Counted from the stretch's first letter, positions 42,395-54,976 are shown. The stretch: 64,000 nt of DNA from Anthoceros angustus (GCA_010909165.1 MU008177.1:248001-312000); one strand, 5' to 3'. Translations and numbers: made by a program. Notes: generated by a model from the letters alone, not told the origin.

Positions 42395-45300
42395 TCAACT
42401 TATCCTTGATCGCTTTCTTGTCAACAACATATAAATGTTTCGAGCATTCAGCACGAATCCATAATAAAGGATTACCGTTTCGTTCACAAAGACCTGTTGA
42501 ATATTTTTGGGATACAAGGATTTGCTCCCTTTCTTCCCTAGCTTGAAGCCATGTTGGGTACCACTTCCTGGAATTATATATTCCTCAACATATGTATCTT
42601 CCTTCATATGCATCTGTATGCTCGGTCATATACCAATGAACGAGGAAGTGAGGTTTGGGCGACTCCAACTTCACTTCTATGACCTTTCCAATCCAAAATG
42701 GCATGTTGTAAGTGTCTGTAGAACAAAGAACTGCTATGAACATTCCTTTCTTGATCTCCGTAATATCGCCATTCAAACGTATCATATCTTCTTGAACAAG
42801 AGGCCACAGAGTCGAGGGTGACCAAAGGGTGCAGCAAAAAGTACTAAACGGCAGGCTGAAGCACAGGGAGCGAAGGAACCAAAACTTGAGATGCATTAAC
42901 GCAAATCATGCCCAACATGCACCCCCAATAGCATTGTGGAACAACATGTTGAACATCGATTCAGGCACCTTAACACGGCCTTGCAAACTGAGGGAAAAAG
43001 CACAAGGACTAACATAATGGACCTAGCGCCAACCTGAGACATATCAAGGAAATGAGTGATATGTGTGATGAACGCCTTTGGAGCAGTTCTGAACCGCTTT
43101 GTGTCCTTGGTGTTCGATGATGGTCTGGAGGCGAGTTCCCAAAGCTGAACAATTACATCTTTCACATACCACAACCTGTGTCACTCGTGTCTTCCTACAC
43201 ACCACGGTGAGATATTTCACCATGCACATCTCCTTCTTGAGAACCCAAGGCTCGTCACGCCTCCTCGGCTCTATTTGGCGAGACAACGAGGAAACAAGGT
43301 GGCTCCTTTGATATCTTTAGACAAAATCATGTTGAAGTATGTTCCGTGCCCGCAAATGGTCTCCAAATTGCACGTCCTTCAAACTTGAGCATGCAACCTT
43401 CAAGTTCTGCATGATCATTCTTTGCTACCTCACTATCCTTAGTCTTTGTGCCTCGACCACGATACTCTTTCAACAGTGGCAGCCGGCCAAAGAGCGCTAA
43501 GATGTCTTGTTTGCTCGCAGAGGTGTATCTAGAAGTGAGATGCAAGAAATGTTGACCAATTTCCCGAGCCACCCTCTGTTTCACCACAGTGAGCATTCCA
43601 CGCTCCTGTCGATTCGCTCAAGGCCCATTGCTGCTCTCCACTTCTTGACTCGTTGTGTTGAGGTCCGTGAGATGGTCAACATCCCCAAGCCTTGCTTGAT
43701 CCTCGCCCGTCTCCAACGCATCCCCCGCCCGCCTCCCCGCGCCCCTTGCTTTCGGGATAGCCCCACTTTTATCACACTAGGCATCCGTCCTTCCAGATTT
43801 GCTCGCCACTATCTGCTCGCCGCAGCCTCTGGCGACGCTGTTTCACCATGCTCGCCTCGGCTTCGTGAATATGCCATACCTCTTTGAGGGGCCGAAAATG
43901 CGTGTTCCGCCTAGAGAGTCACCAAGCCCGATCTTCAGACGACCTTTCCTGCACAATGATGTCTTCACATGGCCTGCAGCAACCATGCGCGCCCGTGTGA
44001 GACCAAACCCTAAACATCTAGCTTGGACCCATTTCTACATGGTTCAGATTTCACCCACCCACCGCGCGTGGCCTACAGGCAATCGCAACAAATGGCTGTT
44101 CCGCCGAGCCCGCGTCTCATGATGCATCCATTGGCGGATTGTTGCGTGTAGATGCCTACCTCCACTGAGCCCAAGCACCCACTGGGCATCATCACCATCA
44201 CCTACAGGCCTTGCTCGCACATGGTTTCCCGCTGTGTTTGAAGTACTTGATGAAACCGAGATGCTTGATGTCAGCCCATAAGATTAACAATTGCACGCAT
44301 GGCGTCTGCAGGGCGCCAAGAAATGTACACGGACCATTTTCCCTCCTTCGCTCCCCCGGTTCGTAAAAATAACATGGCACAATGGACAAGTGTCGAGGAC
44401 ATTGCCGTCTTAGCATCCCCGGACCAAGGCATTTTTCAAGGTTTTTTTTCCTAATCTAATTTCATATTTTAACCTCGAGATACATAAGAATACTATCATC
44501 TATAAAATACCGAGACCGTTTGGAAACGAAATCAATTATATAAAATTATATTCAATATAAGAGGACAAAAGAAGGATGTTTCAACCGTTACGCACCAAAG
44601 TGAGCACCAAACCATGCAATCGCCCTGTTGCCTGCCCAAATTTTTATACGCCCCCAAATACATATCGCGTTGTGGAAGTTCGCGCAATAAAGCTCCTTCC
44701 AGCAAAGCCTCATCGGGCACAGACAAGGGCACTACTGGCCATCAGCCTCCACTTTCGAAAACCACTTCCATGGTCGTTGCAGAACCAGCCCAATATGGTT
44801 GTCCACAATTCTGACAATTTCTTCTGGTCAGCGAACTCCTCCCACCATGTGTACTCTTCCGTAACGTAGGAGACTCCGATAACCCTTAAGAAAGCAAGCG
44901 CCCTCTATTCTTAGTGAGACAAGCGGTGAGCTTTTTATCTCTAGGGCAAGGCCAACAAAGGACCCGCAGTTATCACCTCCTGCGGCTTCAAAAACTCAAC
45001 TTCAAAAACTCAAGCCTCCTTACATTTCCCTAGCAGTGATGTTGAATCTTGCTTACTCTAATTACAATCACCTGACCGCGGTCCGGTTTCTCCTCGCGTG
45101 TGATCTTGAATTGATGCTGGAACGACAGATTATTCAATTTCTTGACAGCTGTTGAATACATCTGGCACCCATCCCCCCCGTCTTATTGGCCATACATACT
45201 TTTGGAAGTCGGGAACTTCAGTAAGTATCGTCACCTCCGGTCTTGGAGTGTACGCTCCCTCGATAATAGTAGCCAACGCGGGCAGAGTGTGCACTTCCTT

Positions 45301-46132
45301 GTGTTTCAAGCTCTTAGAGAAGCATGAAAACATCTGATCAATTTGATCATGAGTGTGCCCAACTAGCAGGAAGCCCACCTTCACTTTCTCAAAAGTTCCC
45401 ATGTCTACCAACATGTTGAGATCATAAAGAGTAGTTGGTTCTTGTTCTCCGGCAAGTGTTGTCCAGTTGTAAATACAACACTTTAGGCAGCACCCCATCA
45501 TAATTGTGGATAACATCTTGAATGATGTTCATAGTCAAATTGGCGTCATTATGGAGGTTGGCATAATGCAAATATGCCCTAGCTTTGTAAGTATAATTGT
45601 GAATCATGCACCCCACAACGTGCACAGAAATACGACATTCTTCATCCAAATTCTTTGGCCACCGCAAGAAATGCGGAATCTCAGTCTTCTTCTAGTCCAT
45701 TCCATCAATCGCCAATAAAATATATTTGTGGGGTTCCACGTAGCTCTTGCTGCGATGCTTTGTCATCTTCGCTCGCTTAGTGTGGAGCCGATCTCGATGG
45801 GCATCTAAGGCAGCCTGATATTTCTCTGCAAACAATTGGTGTTACACGCGTTAGAGATTCACAGGCATTGTAGAGCCAGGATCATTGCAAAACATGAATA
45901 CCCGTTAATGCTGGTTTGCAACCCGTCCTATCCGCAACATGAGAACTGTGACGTTCAACCCTTAGGCTGAATGCTAGCTGTCGCCCTCCAAAACCGTATA
46001 AACTAGATGAAAAGGAACAAAGTGGACTTTTGTGGAAGGCGCCACTTACTGCCACCATCACCATGGGCGGCCTATCGACTAACACCCTGCAAACCCCCTA
46101 CCACTATAGGGGTTGAATCTTGGTGGGAGACG

Positions 46133-46160
46133 AGAGGGCGCCGGCCTGCCGGCGCCCTCT
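46133..46160. other. Perfect GC hairpin, 13-bp arms, 2-nt loop
   Basis: AGAGGGCGCCGGC, loop CT, then the exact reverse complement. It lies in a likely intron of the decayed minus-strand gene. A sister hairpin with the same core is 125 bp to the right. Confidence 0.95.
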
Positions 46161-46285
46161 AACCCTAGAGGAGGCCTCTGACGGTAAAGCCTGTATGTTC
46201 CGATGTCGGCCATACCTCTTACTATGCACTGCAATAGAACGAGGAGTATGGAAAACGTTGTATGGTATGAGTAGTGCAAAGAGGA

Positions 46286-46313
46286 TGTGGGCGCCGGCCA
46301 GCCGGCGCCCACA
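46286..46313. other. Perfect GC hairpin, 13-bp arms, 2-nt loop (second)
   Basis: TGTGGGCGCCGGC, loop CA, then the exact reverse complement. The core GGGCGCCGGC is shared with the hairpin at 46133-46160 and the loop differs (CT against CA). Confidence 0.95.
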
Positions 46314-47565
46314 CAATGGTCTAACCTGGCATGCGGGCCTAGTTCCAGTGGGAAGTCCCTTTCAGCATGCGACATTCAAACTCGACAACACGAGGTACTA
46401 ACCACCTCAGACATGGAGAATGTGCAGGCAGAACAAAGTACATAGAAGGACACATAATGTACCGACTGAAAGGATTCTGGAGAATACCTTGGTCGACTTT
46501 AGCAGTCGTGTTTCTAATTGTCGTTTTCAATCCTGCGCAAAGCGAGCACGTGGAGAACCTGTTGGACTTTGGAATCTTCACCCTGCTGAAGTTCTCCCTC
46601 CAAAGTTTCAAAAACCAAGCATAAGTGACAAACCGTTGACTGGAACCCTCACATTGCCGCTTATATTTTACCCAAATTTCGAACTTTGTAAATGTGTCTG
46701 GAAGGTTAAAAACATCCACATTCGGGAGCCTCTCCGCCATAAACAGGAATGTGTTGTCCATCTACGTGATTGCACCCTGCGCATATGTAGACTGCTGTTT
46801 AGGGTTGGCTCTAAAGCCATCCCATGGTGCATGTGAAATAATCCTTCTCTTCAGCTCTTCATACCTACTATGGCCAATGCAATATACCCTGCGAAAAGCT
46901 CTTAGACAGCATTGCATTCTGACCGACCCCCATAGATGGGTCACAACTTTATCATTGTGCAGGCCACTGCGATCCACATGAACAAGAGATTCTAGAAACG
47001 TCTCCTGCTCCTGTCTGCCCATTCGTAGAAACCGGTATCTCTGCTCCTGCAACCTTTCTATAGTCAACTTCTGCACACACATTTGGTTGCGACAGGGCTT
47101 GCAGAAATCAATGGAGGCAGATTCTGCTTCGCATTTCCTCATCGGCACACCAGCAGTGCGTCTTTTCTGACCAGATGAAACAAGAGCCTTTGTTGCTTTC
47201 AAGCTTTCGCTCAAAGGCTTGGGATGGTAGGATTGCGGAGTATGTCCACCTGGTGTTTGAAAGACGTCATCCTCCTCGTCTGAAGACGGTGACCTGTTTT
47301 CCAAGAGGATACCTTTCCCACGTTCCTCCACAGTAGGAAATAAGTCACGCCTCAATGCTTTAGGCCCTCCTACTCGGGTGGAATAGTTTCCACAACTTTG
47401 TGCATTCTCATGCATTCGAGCAGACGGGCTCCTATCTAAGGCGGCATACAAATTGAGGTTCCTCGGTGTCCGCGGCATACCCCTCGGAACAAATGGCGAA
47501 GATGAACTTCGGCGGCGCCCACTGTGGCAATCACTGGAACGAGTTGCAAATGCAAGCAAAGGCAT

Positions 47566-47895
47566 TGGTATGTAGGAATCGAATTGAAGCAGCTAGCAAC
47601 AGAAAATTTTCGATTCTCTCGGGTTATACCTCTGGAATCGCTGCCCTTGGGATGGCGGTCCAAACATCACACGGGAGGCGTGCGAGGCACGATCAGTAAC
47701 CTTCTCCTTTGGGCTACATCATCCGCGCGCTGTTGTCTCCGGAATTGCGAGTAGTCTGCTTCGTCACAAAAAATTGCCTGCGGAGGCGATACACCCGACG
47801 GATGGAATAGTTTCCGTAAGCATCTACACTAGCCCAAAACCTTGGAAACTTGACAAAAAAACAATCCAAACCTCATCTCCTTCCAAAGGATGAGT
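47566..47895. other. Upstream region of the decayed gene
   Basis: Before the gypsy insertion this stretch continued into 60,368 onward, giving a divergent intergenic region of roughly 1 kb towards the gene at 61.1 kb. No promoter element was recognised. Confidence 0.45.
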
Positions 47896-47900
47896 AGCAT
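47896..47900. other. Target-site duplication AGCAT, left
   Basis: The five bases before the left LTR's TGTGGAC. The same AGCAT follows the last LTR at 60363-60367, so the whole 12.46-kb block entered as one unit. Confidence 0.92.
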
Positions 47901-49558
47901 TGTGGACTACGGACTTCCCTGGGGGGTTAGAAGTTAGGTAGGATTTTGTTTTTTGTGTGGGAGCGAAGGATAGAACGAGGCGAAAAAGGAGGAAATAAGC
48001 CCGGTTAGCACTCGACTCGGCACTCGGAGTATACCTGACTCGGAGTGAGGCGTGCCAGACCTACGATGGCGGGCGGCGGAGTGGGCCGGACCCACTCCGG
48101 ACCGGGCGGAGAAATGCACGGGGAAGGTAACTTAGAAGTTGGGCGTAAGGGCGGACCGGGGCCAGCACAACCAGGAGTCCTAGGAGCGCCTGCTTGACGA
48201 CAGCAGCAGCAGCGGGCGAAGGAGGCAGGAGGAGGAGGAGGAAGGCGCCACAGGAGGTAAGCCCTCGGCACCCTCGCATGGAAGGACGAGGAGGATCTTG
48301 AAGGAAGGTGCAACCGGCATTCGGGAACCAAGGGAGGGCTCGGTGGATGAACCCGTGGCTAGCCCGGCGAGGAGGCATGCCCGAGCACGAGGTCCGGACT
48401 TTGTCCGGACTCAGAAAGGCGGACCAGTCCGGCCAGGAAATCTGGACCTAGGGATCCGGACTCAGAAAGGCGGACCAGTCCGGCCCCGAGGTCCGGACCC
48501 GAGAAGGTTGGGTCGAGGCCGGACCTAGAGGTCCGGACCCGAGGTCCGGACCCGAGGCCGGACTCAGAAAGGCGGGCGGAGGCCGGACCGGAGGAAGACC
48601 GGACCTAGAGGTCCGGACCCGAGGCCGGACCTAGAGGTCCGGACCCGAGGTCCAAACTCGGGAGTGGGGAGAGCCACCACCACCAAGCAGTGATCCAACC
48701 CTTGGAGGCCGCTGCGCGAGGCCCTTGGAGAGAGAAGAGGGGAGGACGAGGAGGACTTGGTGGTGGCCGCCGTTGTCGGGCCGCCGGTGGCGACAGACCC
48801 TCAAGAGGAAGGGGTCCCTCGCGGATCATCCGATTGGGTGCGCCTGACGAGGCTCGGCTTTGGGCCGGTGCCAAGAAGGAATGAGGCCATCCGGCCCTGC
48901 CACGGCGATAGGTGGAATAAGCGGTGGTAGGCGGTGGTTAGGGTACCACAGTGGCCTCATTTCGAGAATAGAGGTGTAATAAAGGCGCCGACCTTGGCGT
49001 AGTATAAGAGGGCTAAGGCCGAGATAAATCATCTTTCTCTTGGTGTTGATGCGCGTTCTTGCGAGACCTTTGTGTGTCTTCTTGCTAACGTGAGTCTGAG
49101 TCAGCGAGCACGACTCGGGAGATTGATCGGGGTCCCGGTGGCGGACCTAACGTGTTGTGGTGTGTGCGGGGAAGGGTGGCGGGACCCGTGCTCGTCGAGC
49201 AGCGGCCCGGCCGAACGTGGGCGTGAGGAGGAACTCGGGAGGCGTCTGAGCCGGACGGAGGCCAGCGAACGGAGGAGGAGGTGGCATGTAACCAGCGTCT
49301 TTCTAAGAAGAGGAGTGTAGCGTGAGGAGAGAGGAAAGGCGGATGTGTGAGTGGCGGATGTGAGCAATCGACGAGGTCCTAACGTTTGGCCATACCGGCT
49401 GTCGGTGAACGTTGTGAGTAGTTAGGAGTATGTGTGTGTTGAGGCGAGCGCGCGGTAAAATCACCAAAGCAGTAAAGGAGCCTATCATTCCCTTGAGCGG
49501 ACTTCTTCCTACAACGACACGGGATTGTGCGCGGTGGCCATCCGAAAGTCGCGCCACA
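47901..49558 (+). repeat. LTR A (5' LTR), 1658 bp
   Basis: It starts TGTGGACTACGGACTTCC and ends GTCGCGCCACA. The middle (about 48,390-48,660) is a run of GAGGTCCGGACCCGAGGCCG-type words, very CG-rich. Near 49,000 it carries the phrase GTAGTATAAGAGGGCTAAGG, which contains a possible TATA-like element (TATAAGA) for the element's transcription. Confidence 0.88.
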
Positions 49559-49561
49559 TTT

Positions 49562-49578
49562 TGGCGCCGTTGCGGGGA
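49562..49578 (+). other. Primer-binding site, tRNA-Asp type
   Basis: TGGCGCCGTTGCGGGGA lies three bases after LTR A. It matches the plant element primer site complementary to tRNA-Asp, except for one missing C. Confidence 0.82.
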
Positions 49579-49717
49579 ATGAAATCGTTCCGTAGCGTGG
49601 ATGCGTGGAGGGCGTGAGGTAGTTAAGGAAGAATTCTTGAGAGTCGGACGTTGTGACGCCAGGCGCTCGAGCGGACGTGAGAGCAACGAGCTCGAGGCGA
49701 GGACACCGAAGCGGTAA

Positions 49718-50506
49718 GTGTGGTGGGTTGTCGGATCGAGAGGAGGCAGCACCGTCGAGGCGGTGGTAAGGCGGTTCCTCATCCCTTTGGCAGCGATAAC
49801 AACGTCGACCAAGCAAGCGTATTCTCTCTTTGGAGGTAAGAAGGAGAGAGACGCTGAAACCTTCGTGGAGGATTTTGTGTCTCGGGCAAACTTCAACGGA
49901 GAAGGTTCGGATGCGCAGCTCATTCAGCTGTTCCAAGGGTCCTGCGGGGTACAGCGGCTCAGTGGTATCGGAGGAAATACCGACCGCCTCAGAACGCACC
50001 CCCTGCAACCTTCGAAGCATTGAAGGATGCCTTCTTAGAAAGATTCCGCGGAATCGATCAAGAAGGCTATGTCTTGTCCAAACTCGAGAACCTGAAGCGA
50101 GGAAAGACGGAGAAGTTGGGATCGTACATCGAACGGTTCTACGCGCTGCGGGACCGGCACCCCACTCACACTACCATGCGGTGATGCGTTGGTTCGGTGG
50201 CTTATCCAAGCCAATGGCTAAGCACGTGCTGTTGTTGGCAGAGAAAGATGTGAGCAAGGCGGTCGGCGGAGAACTATGAAGAATCGATGCACCAACGACG
50301 GCCGAGGACTCCTCCGGAGGAAAGAAGAAAAAGAAGAAGCGGGGTCGGACTCAGATGAAGAACCCTCGAAGAGGAGGATGAGACCGAGGCACGGAGGAGG
50401 AAGAGGACTCGAGGAAGAATCCGAGGCCATGGAAGAAGAAGAACCCGAAAAAAAAGAAGAAGAAGCCCGTGAGTCGGAGGAGGTGGAAAGAAGGAGGTCA
50501 TGATGC
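49718..50506 (+). pseudogene. Gypsy gag, frame-disrupted
   Basis: A capsid-like segment (ERDAETFVEDFVSRANFNGE) is followed in another frame by a retrotransposon gag helix region (about 50,010-50,180, with ENLKRGKTEKLGSYIERFYA). A Lys/Glu/Arg-rich stretch follows (50,276-50,503). At least two indels break it. Confidence 0.6.
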
Positions 50507-51690
50507 CCCGATGCGAGAGGTCCCGACCCGGCTCCTTTGAAGGAAGTAGCGGGTGAGGGAAGATCTAGAACGGGTAATGAAGAGGGTGGAGGAGTTGACG
50601 ATCAACCGTGAAGGATAAAGAGCGGCGTAAGCGGCCACCACGGTCCGTACTCATCGTGGTGTGCGGTGTGTCACCAACATGGGCATTCGAGGCCAAGCCC
50701 CTCGGACCCGTGAACCGGTGGAGTACGACTACGGGAAGAGTCCGAGGCGGTGGAGGATGCAAGTGCAAGAAGCGGACCACGCGGTATCCCGGGGCGATGT
50801 ACCCCAGCGGTGGTCCGTCGTGCATCGACCTCCGATGCGCACGCATGGGAGCCCCTCCGAATTCTCGGCGGCGGTGGTCTGGGCTGGGAACCCGGACACT
50901 ACTCCAACGCTGTCCCTACCCCACCGCAAGGTAAGCGGAGACTTTGAAGCTGTGGAGATTATGGCGGGCACATGCGGCGTACCCTGTCCGAATCCTCGCT
51001 CGAGGCAGTGCGCTCACGCAACCGGGGGAGCCAAGACCACCGACGCCTCCCTAAGGCGGCGCCTGTGCTACAAATTGAAGACGCACAACTGGCGGAGTGG
51101 GAGGAGGCAGGAGCTCGAACGAGGTGGTACAGCAAGTTCGGCAAGGAGAAGGCGGACCTGGAGGTGGAAGTGTCAACCCGGAGTCGCCGAAAGGAGCGGA
51201 AGGAACGGAGACAGTCTAAGAGGAAGAAAAATGAGGATAGTCCCACGGATACGGAGGACGGAACACCTGAAGGAAGACCCGCCAAAGAGGACGAGTTAAA
51301 CCGGGCCTCCGAGAAGAAACCCCCCCCGGAGTCTCCGAGGACTCACCAACGCCGCTTCACCGGATGTGGTTCGGAAGTGACCAGATGCTTCAAGAAGAAC
51401 TCCGGGACCCAGTGGTCCGCCACCACAGAGAACCATGGAGGAGACAAGGCGAGCGTGTGTGGCAGAGAACCACCCGCCCTTTCAAGGTGGCCGACTTGAT
51501 GATGGACCAACAACACTTGGTGTCCCTTAGGCGGTTGTTAAAGGACAACCCAAGTATCGGCGAAGTCCGGAAGGCCATCGAGCGCAACCACGGAACTCCT
51601 TGGTGGGAAGGGCAAGAACGTGGAGGTAAGGGTCGTATCTCATACGGACCACAGGCGCCGATGGTGCGGTGGAAATTGCGGTGTGTAATT
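50507..51690 (+). pseudogene. Gypsy gag-pol linker, degenerate
   Basis: Several overlapping frames rich in Arg, Lys and Glu (for example 50972-51499), without a recognisable zinc knuckle. It is treated as the C-terminal gag and linker of the element. Confidence 0.4.
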
Positions 51691-52307
51691 AAAACGTGCC
51701 TCTAGATACGGGTGAACCTCATCACCGAGGCCACCGCAAGGCGGGGTTCACCACCTTGAGCCATCCACCAAAACCCTCGGGATGGCGGACATGTCATGGC
51801 GGCGCCAGAGGAGTTGTCCGAGTCCAAGCCACCATAGCGGGAGCCCCTATACATTAGATTTTGTCGTCATCGGACCCGCGGACCTCAGGGTATGAGGTCC
51901 TGTAGCGGCCTTGGGACTCGCTCGAGACAAAACTACACTTCGGACGGAAGAGATACACTTCAAGCCGGTGGTGGGATCCAAGGTGAGGGAAGGAGCGATT
52001 ACAGGTAAGGACACGTCTTGTGGAGAAACCGTCGGCAGGTACACCTCCGCCGACGGGGATGACGCGAGGATACGAATGAGGACTACCCTTTCCCAAAATC
52101 ACGTGGTCGAGGAGGAGATGGATTGGGAGGGACGCCTTTGGAGCGGAGGTGGACGAGGTCATCGATTGTTTTAGGGTGGACTCTGCGGACAAGAGCCGGG
52201 GAAGGCAATCAAGAGGAGGGTCCAGCAGAGGAGGAAGTAGAACGAGAAGTAACCGTTTCACTTGGACGAGCTCTTTCGGAGTGGGGAATGCGTGAAGATG
52301 AACCCGG
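51690..52307 (+). pseudogene. Gypsy protease region, degenerate
   Basis: An LDTG-type aspartic protease motif (around 51,700) is followed after a frame change by VNLITEATARR, as expected for a retroviral-type protease. The remaining frames to the reverse transcriptase start are broken. Confidence 0.5.
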
Positions 52308-53708
52308 ATGGAGGGCGACGTGGCAGCAAAAGGAAAGGAGGCAGTCAACCCGGACGATGTGGAAGACGTGGAGGTTCGCCCAGGGAAATTCCTCAAATTC
52401 CGCAAGGGCATGCCGGAGGGATTAAAACGAGACCTTACACAGTTGTTGGGGGAATTCAGCGGGGTGTTTGCTTTCAAGGTCACGGATATGAAAGGCATTC
52501 CGAAACAGTGGGGCGAACACCGGATAGATCTGAAGCCAGGAGCGGTGCCTGTTCGGATTAGGCAGTATAAACTGAATCCCAAGCACTCGCTCAAGGTCAA
52601 GGAAGTCCTGGATAAGTATCTGGAGGCGGACATCATCTTCCCAATCGTAAACAGTGAGTGGGTGGCGCCCATTGTGGTCGTGCCGAAGAAGCAGCAGGGG
52701 CAGATTCGGGTCTGTCAGGACTGGAGAAAGCTTAACGCCGCCACGGAAAAGGACCATTTCCCCATGCCCTTTGTGGACGACATACTGGACAAGGTGGCAG
52801 GCCGGAGTACCTACTCCTTCTTGGACGGCTACTCCGGCTACAACCAGTTACACCTAAGGGAGTCGGACTGGGATAAGACAACATTCACCACGGAGTGGGG
52901 GACGTTTGCCTACAAACGGAGTGCCTTCGGGATGACAGGAGCACCCGGATCATTTATGCGGATGGTGACCAATGTCTTCCGGGAATTCCTGAGGGACTTC
53001 ATGGAGGTGTTCTTGGACGACTTCTGTGTGCACGGAGAGGAGGACAAACACGTGGGACATTTGCGGAAGTGTTTGGAACGATGTAGGAGACTCAGCTCGC
53101 ATCCGAGAAATGCTACTTGCATGACAGAGGGAATCTTGTTGGGGCACCGAGTGTCGGTAAGAGGGATAGAGGTGGACCAAGACAAGGTGAAAGTCATCCA
53201 TCCTCGCCACCAGAACTTGAAGGAGTTATTCACAGGCATGGTAGGTTACTATAGGCGTTTCATAGATTTTGCAAAGCGGGCCTCCAAGCTAGAGCTACTC
53301 GGGAAGGAGGAATGGACTGGACGCCGAGAAGGGAGGCGGCATTCGAGACCTCCAGACCACTGCAGTGATGCCCGACTCAAAGGACCGGGGAAGCGATTCC
53401 ATGTGTATGTGGATGTGGCCGCCATCGTAGTGCTCGATCAAAAGATGATAAGCGGAGGGATCACCCAATCTACTACGGGAAGACAGCTCACGCCGAAGAG
53501 GTACACTACTACGGAGCGAGAGGCATTGGGTATGGTATACGTTAAGAGACACTACCTTACGCCCAATGAGTTTGTGTTCTATGTTGATCACTTACTCAAG
53601 CATTTGGTGAACAAGGACTTGTCCGGACTTGCGAGGTGGATTCTGCTGAGGAGTTCACATTTGAGGTGGAGACTAGGCGGCAACACCAGCGACTTCTTGT
53701 CCAGTTAA
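52308..53708 (+). CDS. Gypsy reverse transcriptase and RNase H
   Basis: A 466-codon continuous frame. Reverse transcriptase motifs appear in order: IIFPIVNSEWVAPIVVVPKK, CQDWRKLNAATEKDHFPMPF, YSFLDGYSGYNQ, FGMTGAPGSF and the catalytic VFLDDFCVHG. After the connection domain comes RNase H (FHVYVDVAAI, TTTEREALGMVYV, FVFYVDHLLKHLVNK). Small losses in the RNase H part (a missing residue or two in several motifs) suggest decay or consensus errors. This is the most intact coding part of the element. Confidence 0.88.
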   Translation: MEGDVAAKGKEAVNPDDVEDVEVRPGKFLKFRKGMPEGLKRDLTQLLGEFSGVFAFKVTDMKGIPKQWGEHRIDLKPGAVPVRIRQYKLNPKHSLKVKEVLDKYLEADIIFPIVNSEWVAPIVVVPKKQQGQIRVCQDWRKLNAATEKDHFPMPFVDDILDKVAGRSTYSFLDGYSGYNQLHLRESDWDKTTFTTEWGTFAYKRSAFGMTGAPGSFMRMVTNVFREFLRDFMEVFLDDFCVHGEEDKHVGHLRKCLERCRRLSSHPRNATCMTEGILLGHRVSVRGIEVDQDKVKVIHPRHQNLKELFTGMVGYYRRFIDFAKRASKLELLGKEEWTGRREGRRHSRPPDHCSDARLKGPGKRFHVYVDVAAIVVLDQKMISGGITQSTTGRQLTPKRYTTTEREALGMVYVKRHYLTPNEFVFYVDHLLKHLVNKDLSGLARWILLRSSHLRWRLGGNTSDFLSS

Positions 53709-53999
53709 AAACGGAGCCTCTGCAGGATCAAGAGGGCGCCTTCCGGATGAGGAATTGGTGGCGTGATAGAGGAGGAGGTAGAGGAGCACAGTAGGACAAC
53801 CCGGCGGGTGACGGCGGAGAAGGGAGGCGGGCCGGGCGGCCCTCTTACGGAGTTGGGGCAGTACCTATGGGAGATGGAGCTACCAACGAACGGGTCCAGT
53901 GGCAGCCTTTGTGCACTACGCCGCCCTTTGTATAGCGGTGCATCTTTAAGGTAGGGCGGTGTGGAACGAAGGTACCTCAACAGCGGAGAGGTGGTAATA

Positions 54000-54965
54000 A
54001 AGGGATGCACGAAGGACTAGGTGGTGGACATTATGCAGAGTCACCACCAAGAAAATCTTGGAGGCTGAGTCGTGGCCCACCATGTATGGGGAAACACACC
54101 AATTGTGAAGAAGTGTGATGCTTGTCGCGGATCGAAGCCGGCGCCACAACTCAATGGCCGTTAGTGCCCATACTAGCACTAGCGCCTTTTGAGAAATGGG
54201 GCATCGACTTCGTTGGACCTATCGATAGCGACCAGGCACACACAGCGGTACATCTTGGTGGCGGACTCACGCACCGGTGGGTTGAGCGGTCGCTAGAGCG
54301 GACTGCGAGCACGGTGGCCAAATTCCTCTGAAAACATCATCACAAGGTATGGGTGTCCGAGGTAGCGATAGGGGAACCCATTTCCTCAATGATGTGATAG
54401 CGCAATGACGGACTATTTCGGCATCACACATCGTAAAACGGCCCCTACAATCCAAGGCCAGCGGATGAGAAGACCAATGGACTTATCCGCATCCTCAATA
54501 AGGTGACGGTTAACTATGCGGATACAAAGCGCCATCGGCGCTATGGGCGTTGAGCGGCGAGAAGGTAACCATAACGAACTCGTATTATCGACCTATGGGC
54601 ACTCACCCGTTATGCCGAGTTTGAGGTGCCAACACTCGGGTCATGATGGAAAGGCGCTTAACGGATGAAGAGAGCTGGAGCGGTTGCTAGGGTTTGTACT
54701 GACACGGAGGACCGGGAAGAGGCGCAGCAGCGATGCAAGCGATCAATCAGCATAAGTGGCATGATAGGCGCCTTAGGAATCGGGAGTATGTGAAGGAGGA
54801 GATCGCCTCCTTTACGACGACATATGCACTTCCGTAAACTCCACCTCGATGGATGGGGCCTTACCAAGTCGTTGTATACCCCAATGGGTCCGTTACGGCG
54901 GTTGGATGGTGAACTGCGCCCTCGGGTGAGCGGGTGGCGGGTGAAAAAGTACCACGCTTAGTGTT
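54000..54965 (+). pseudogene. Gypsy integrase, frame-disrupted
   Basis: The zinc-binding end is faintly visible. The first catalytic Asp lies in WGIDFVGPID (about 54,200) and the second segment (RGTHFLNDV) in another frame near 54,370. The C-terminal PPRWMGPYQV lies near 54,840. At least three frame changes are present. Confidence 0.65.
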
Positions 54966-54976
54966 GGCGGAGGCAA

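Larger units (their letters stand above)
42395..47565 (-). pseudogene. Decayed DUF7869-type gene (transposase-like family)
   Basis: A minus-strand, intron-containing gene of the widespread eukaryotic family marked by C-x2-C, DGMDxxKTxxPHF, QLDN and GHTHxxID. I assign it to DUF7869 from memory. The first block (46339-47565) has a Ser/Arg-rich N-terminus, CKPCRNQMC near the middle and FSTCSLCAGLKTT near its end. It is cut by an in-frame TAG at 46762-46764. The next block starts at an acceptor at about 45825 (EKYQAALDAHRDRLHTKR) and carries AIDGMD, an in-frame TAG (45692-45694), then KKTEIPHFLRW and LQLDNT. A frameshift near 45450 follows, then VGFLLVGHTHDQIDQMF. A C-terminal piece at 42585-42800 reads MPFWIGKVIEVKLESPKPHF. 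Members often occur in many copies and may derive from transposons. Sequence between about 43,000 and 45,100 is not clearly assigned and may include an insertion. Confidence 0.7.

Noticed and set aside
46133-46313. GC hairpins as transcription terminators
   Set aside because: No T-tract follows, and intrinsic terminators of this kind are a bacterial feature.
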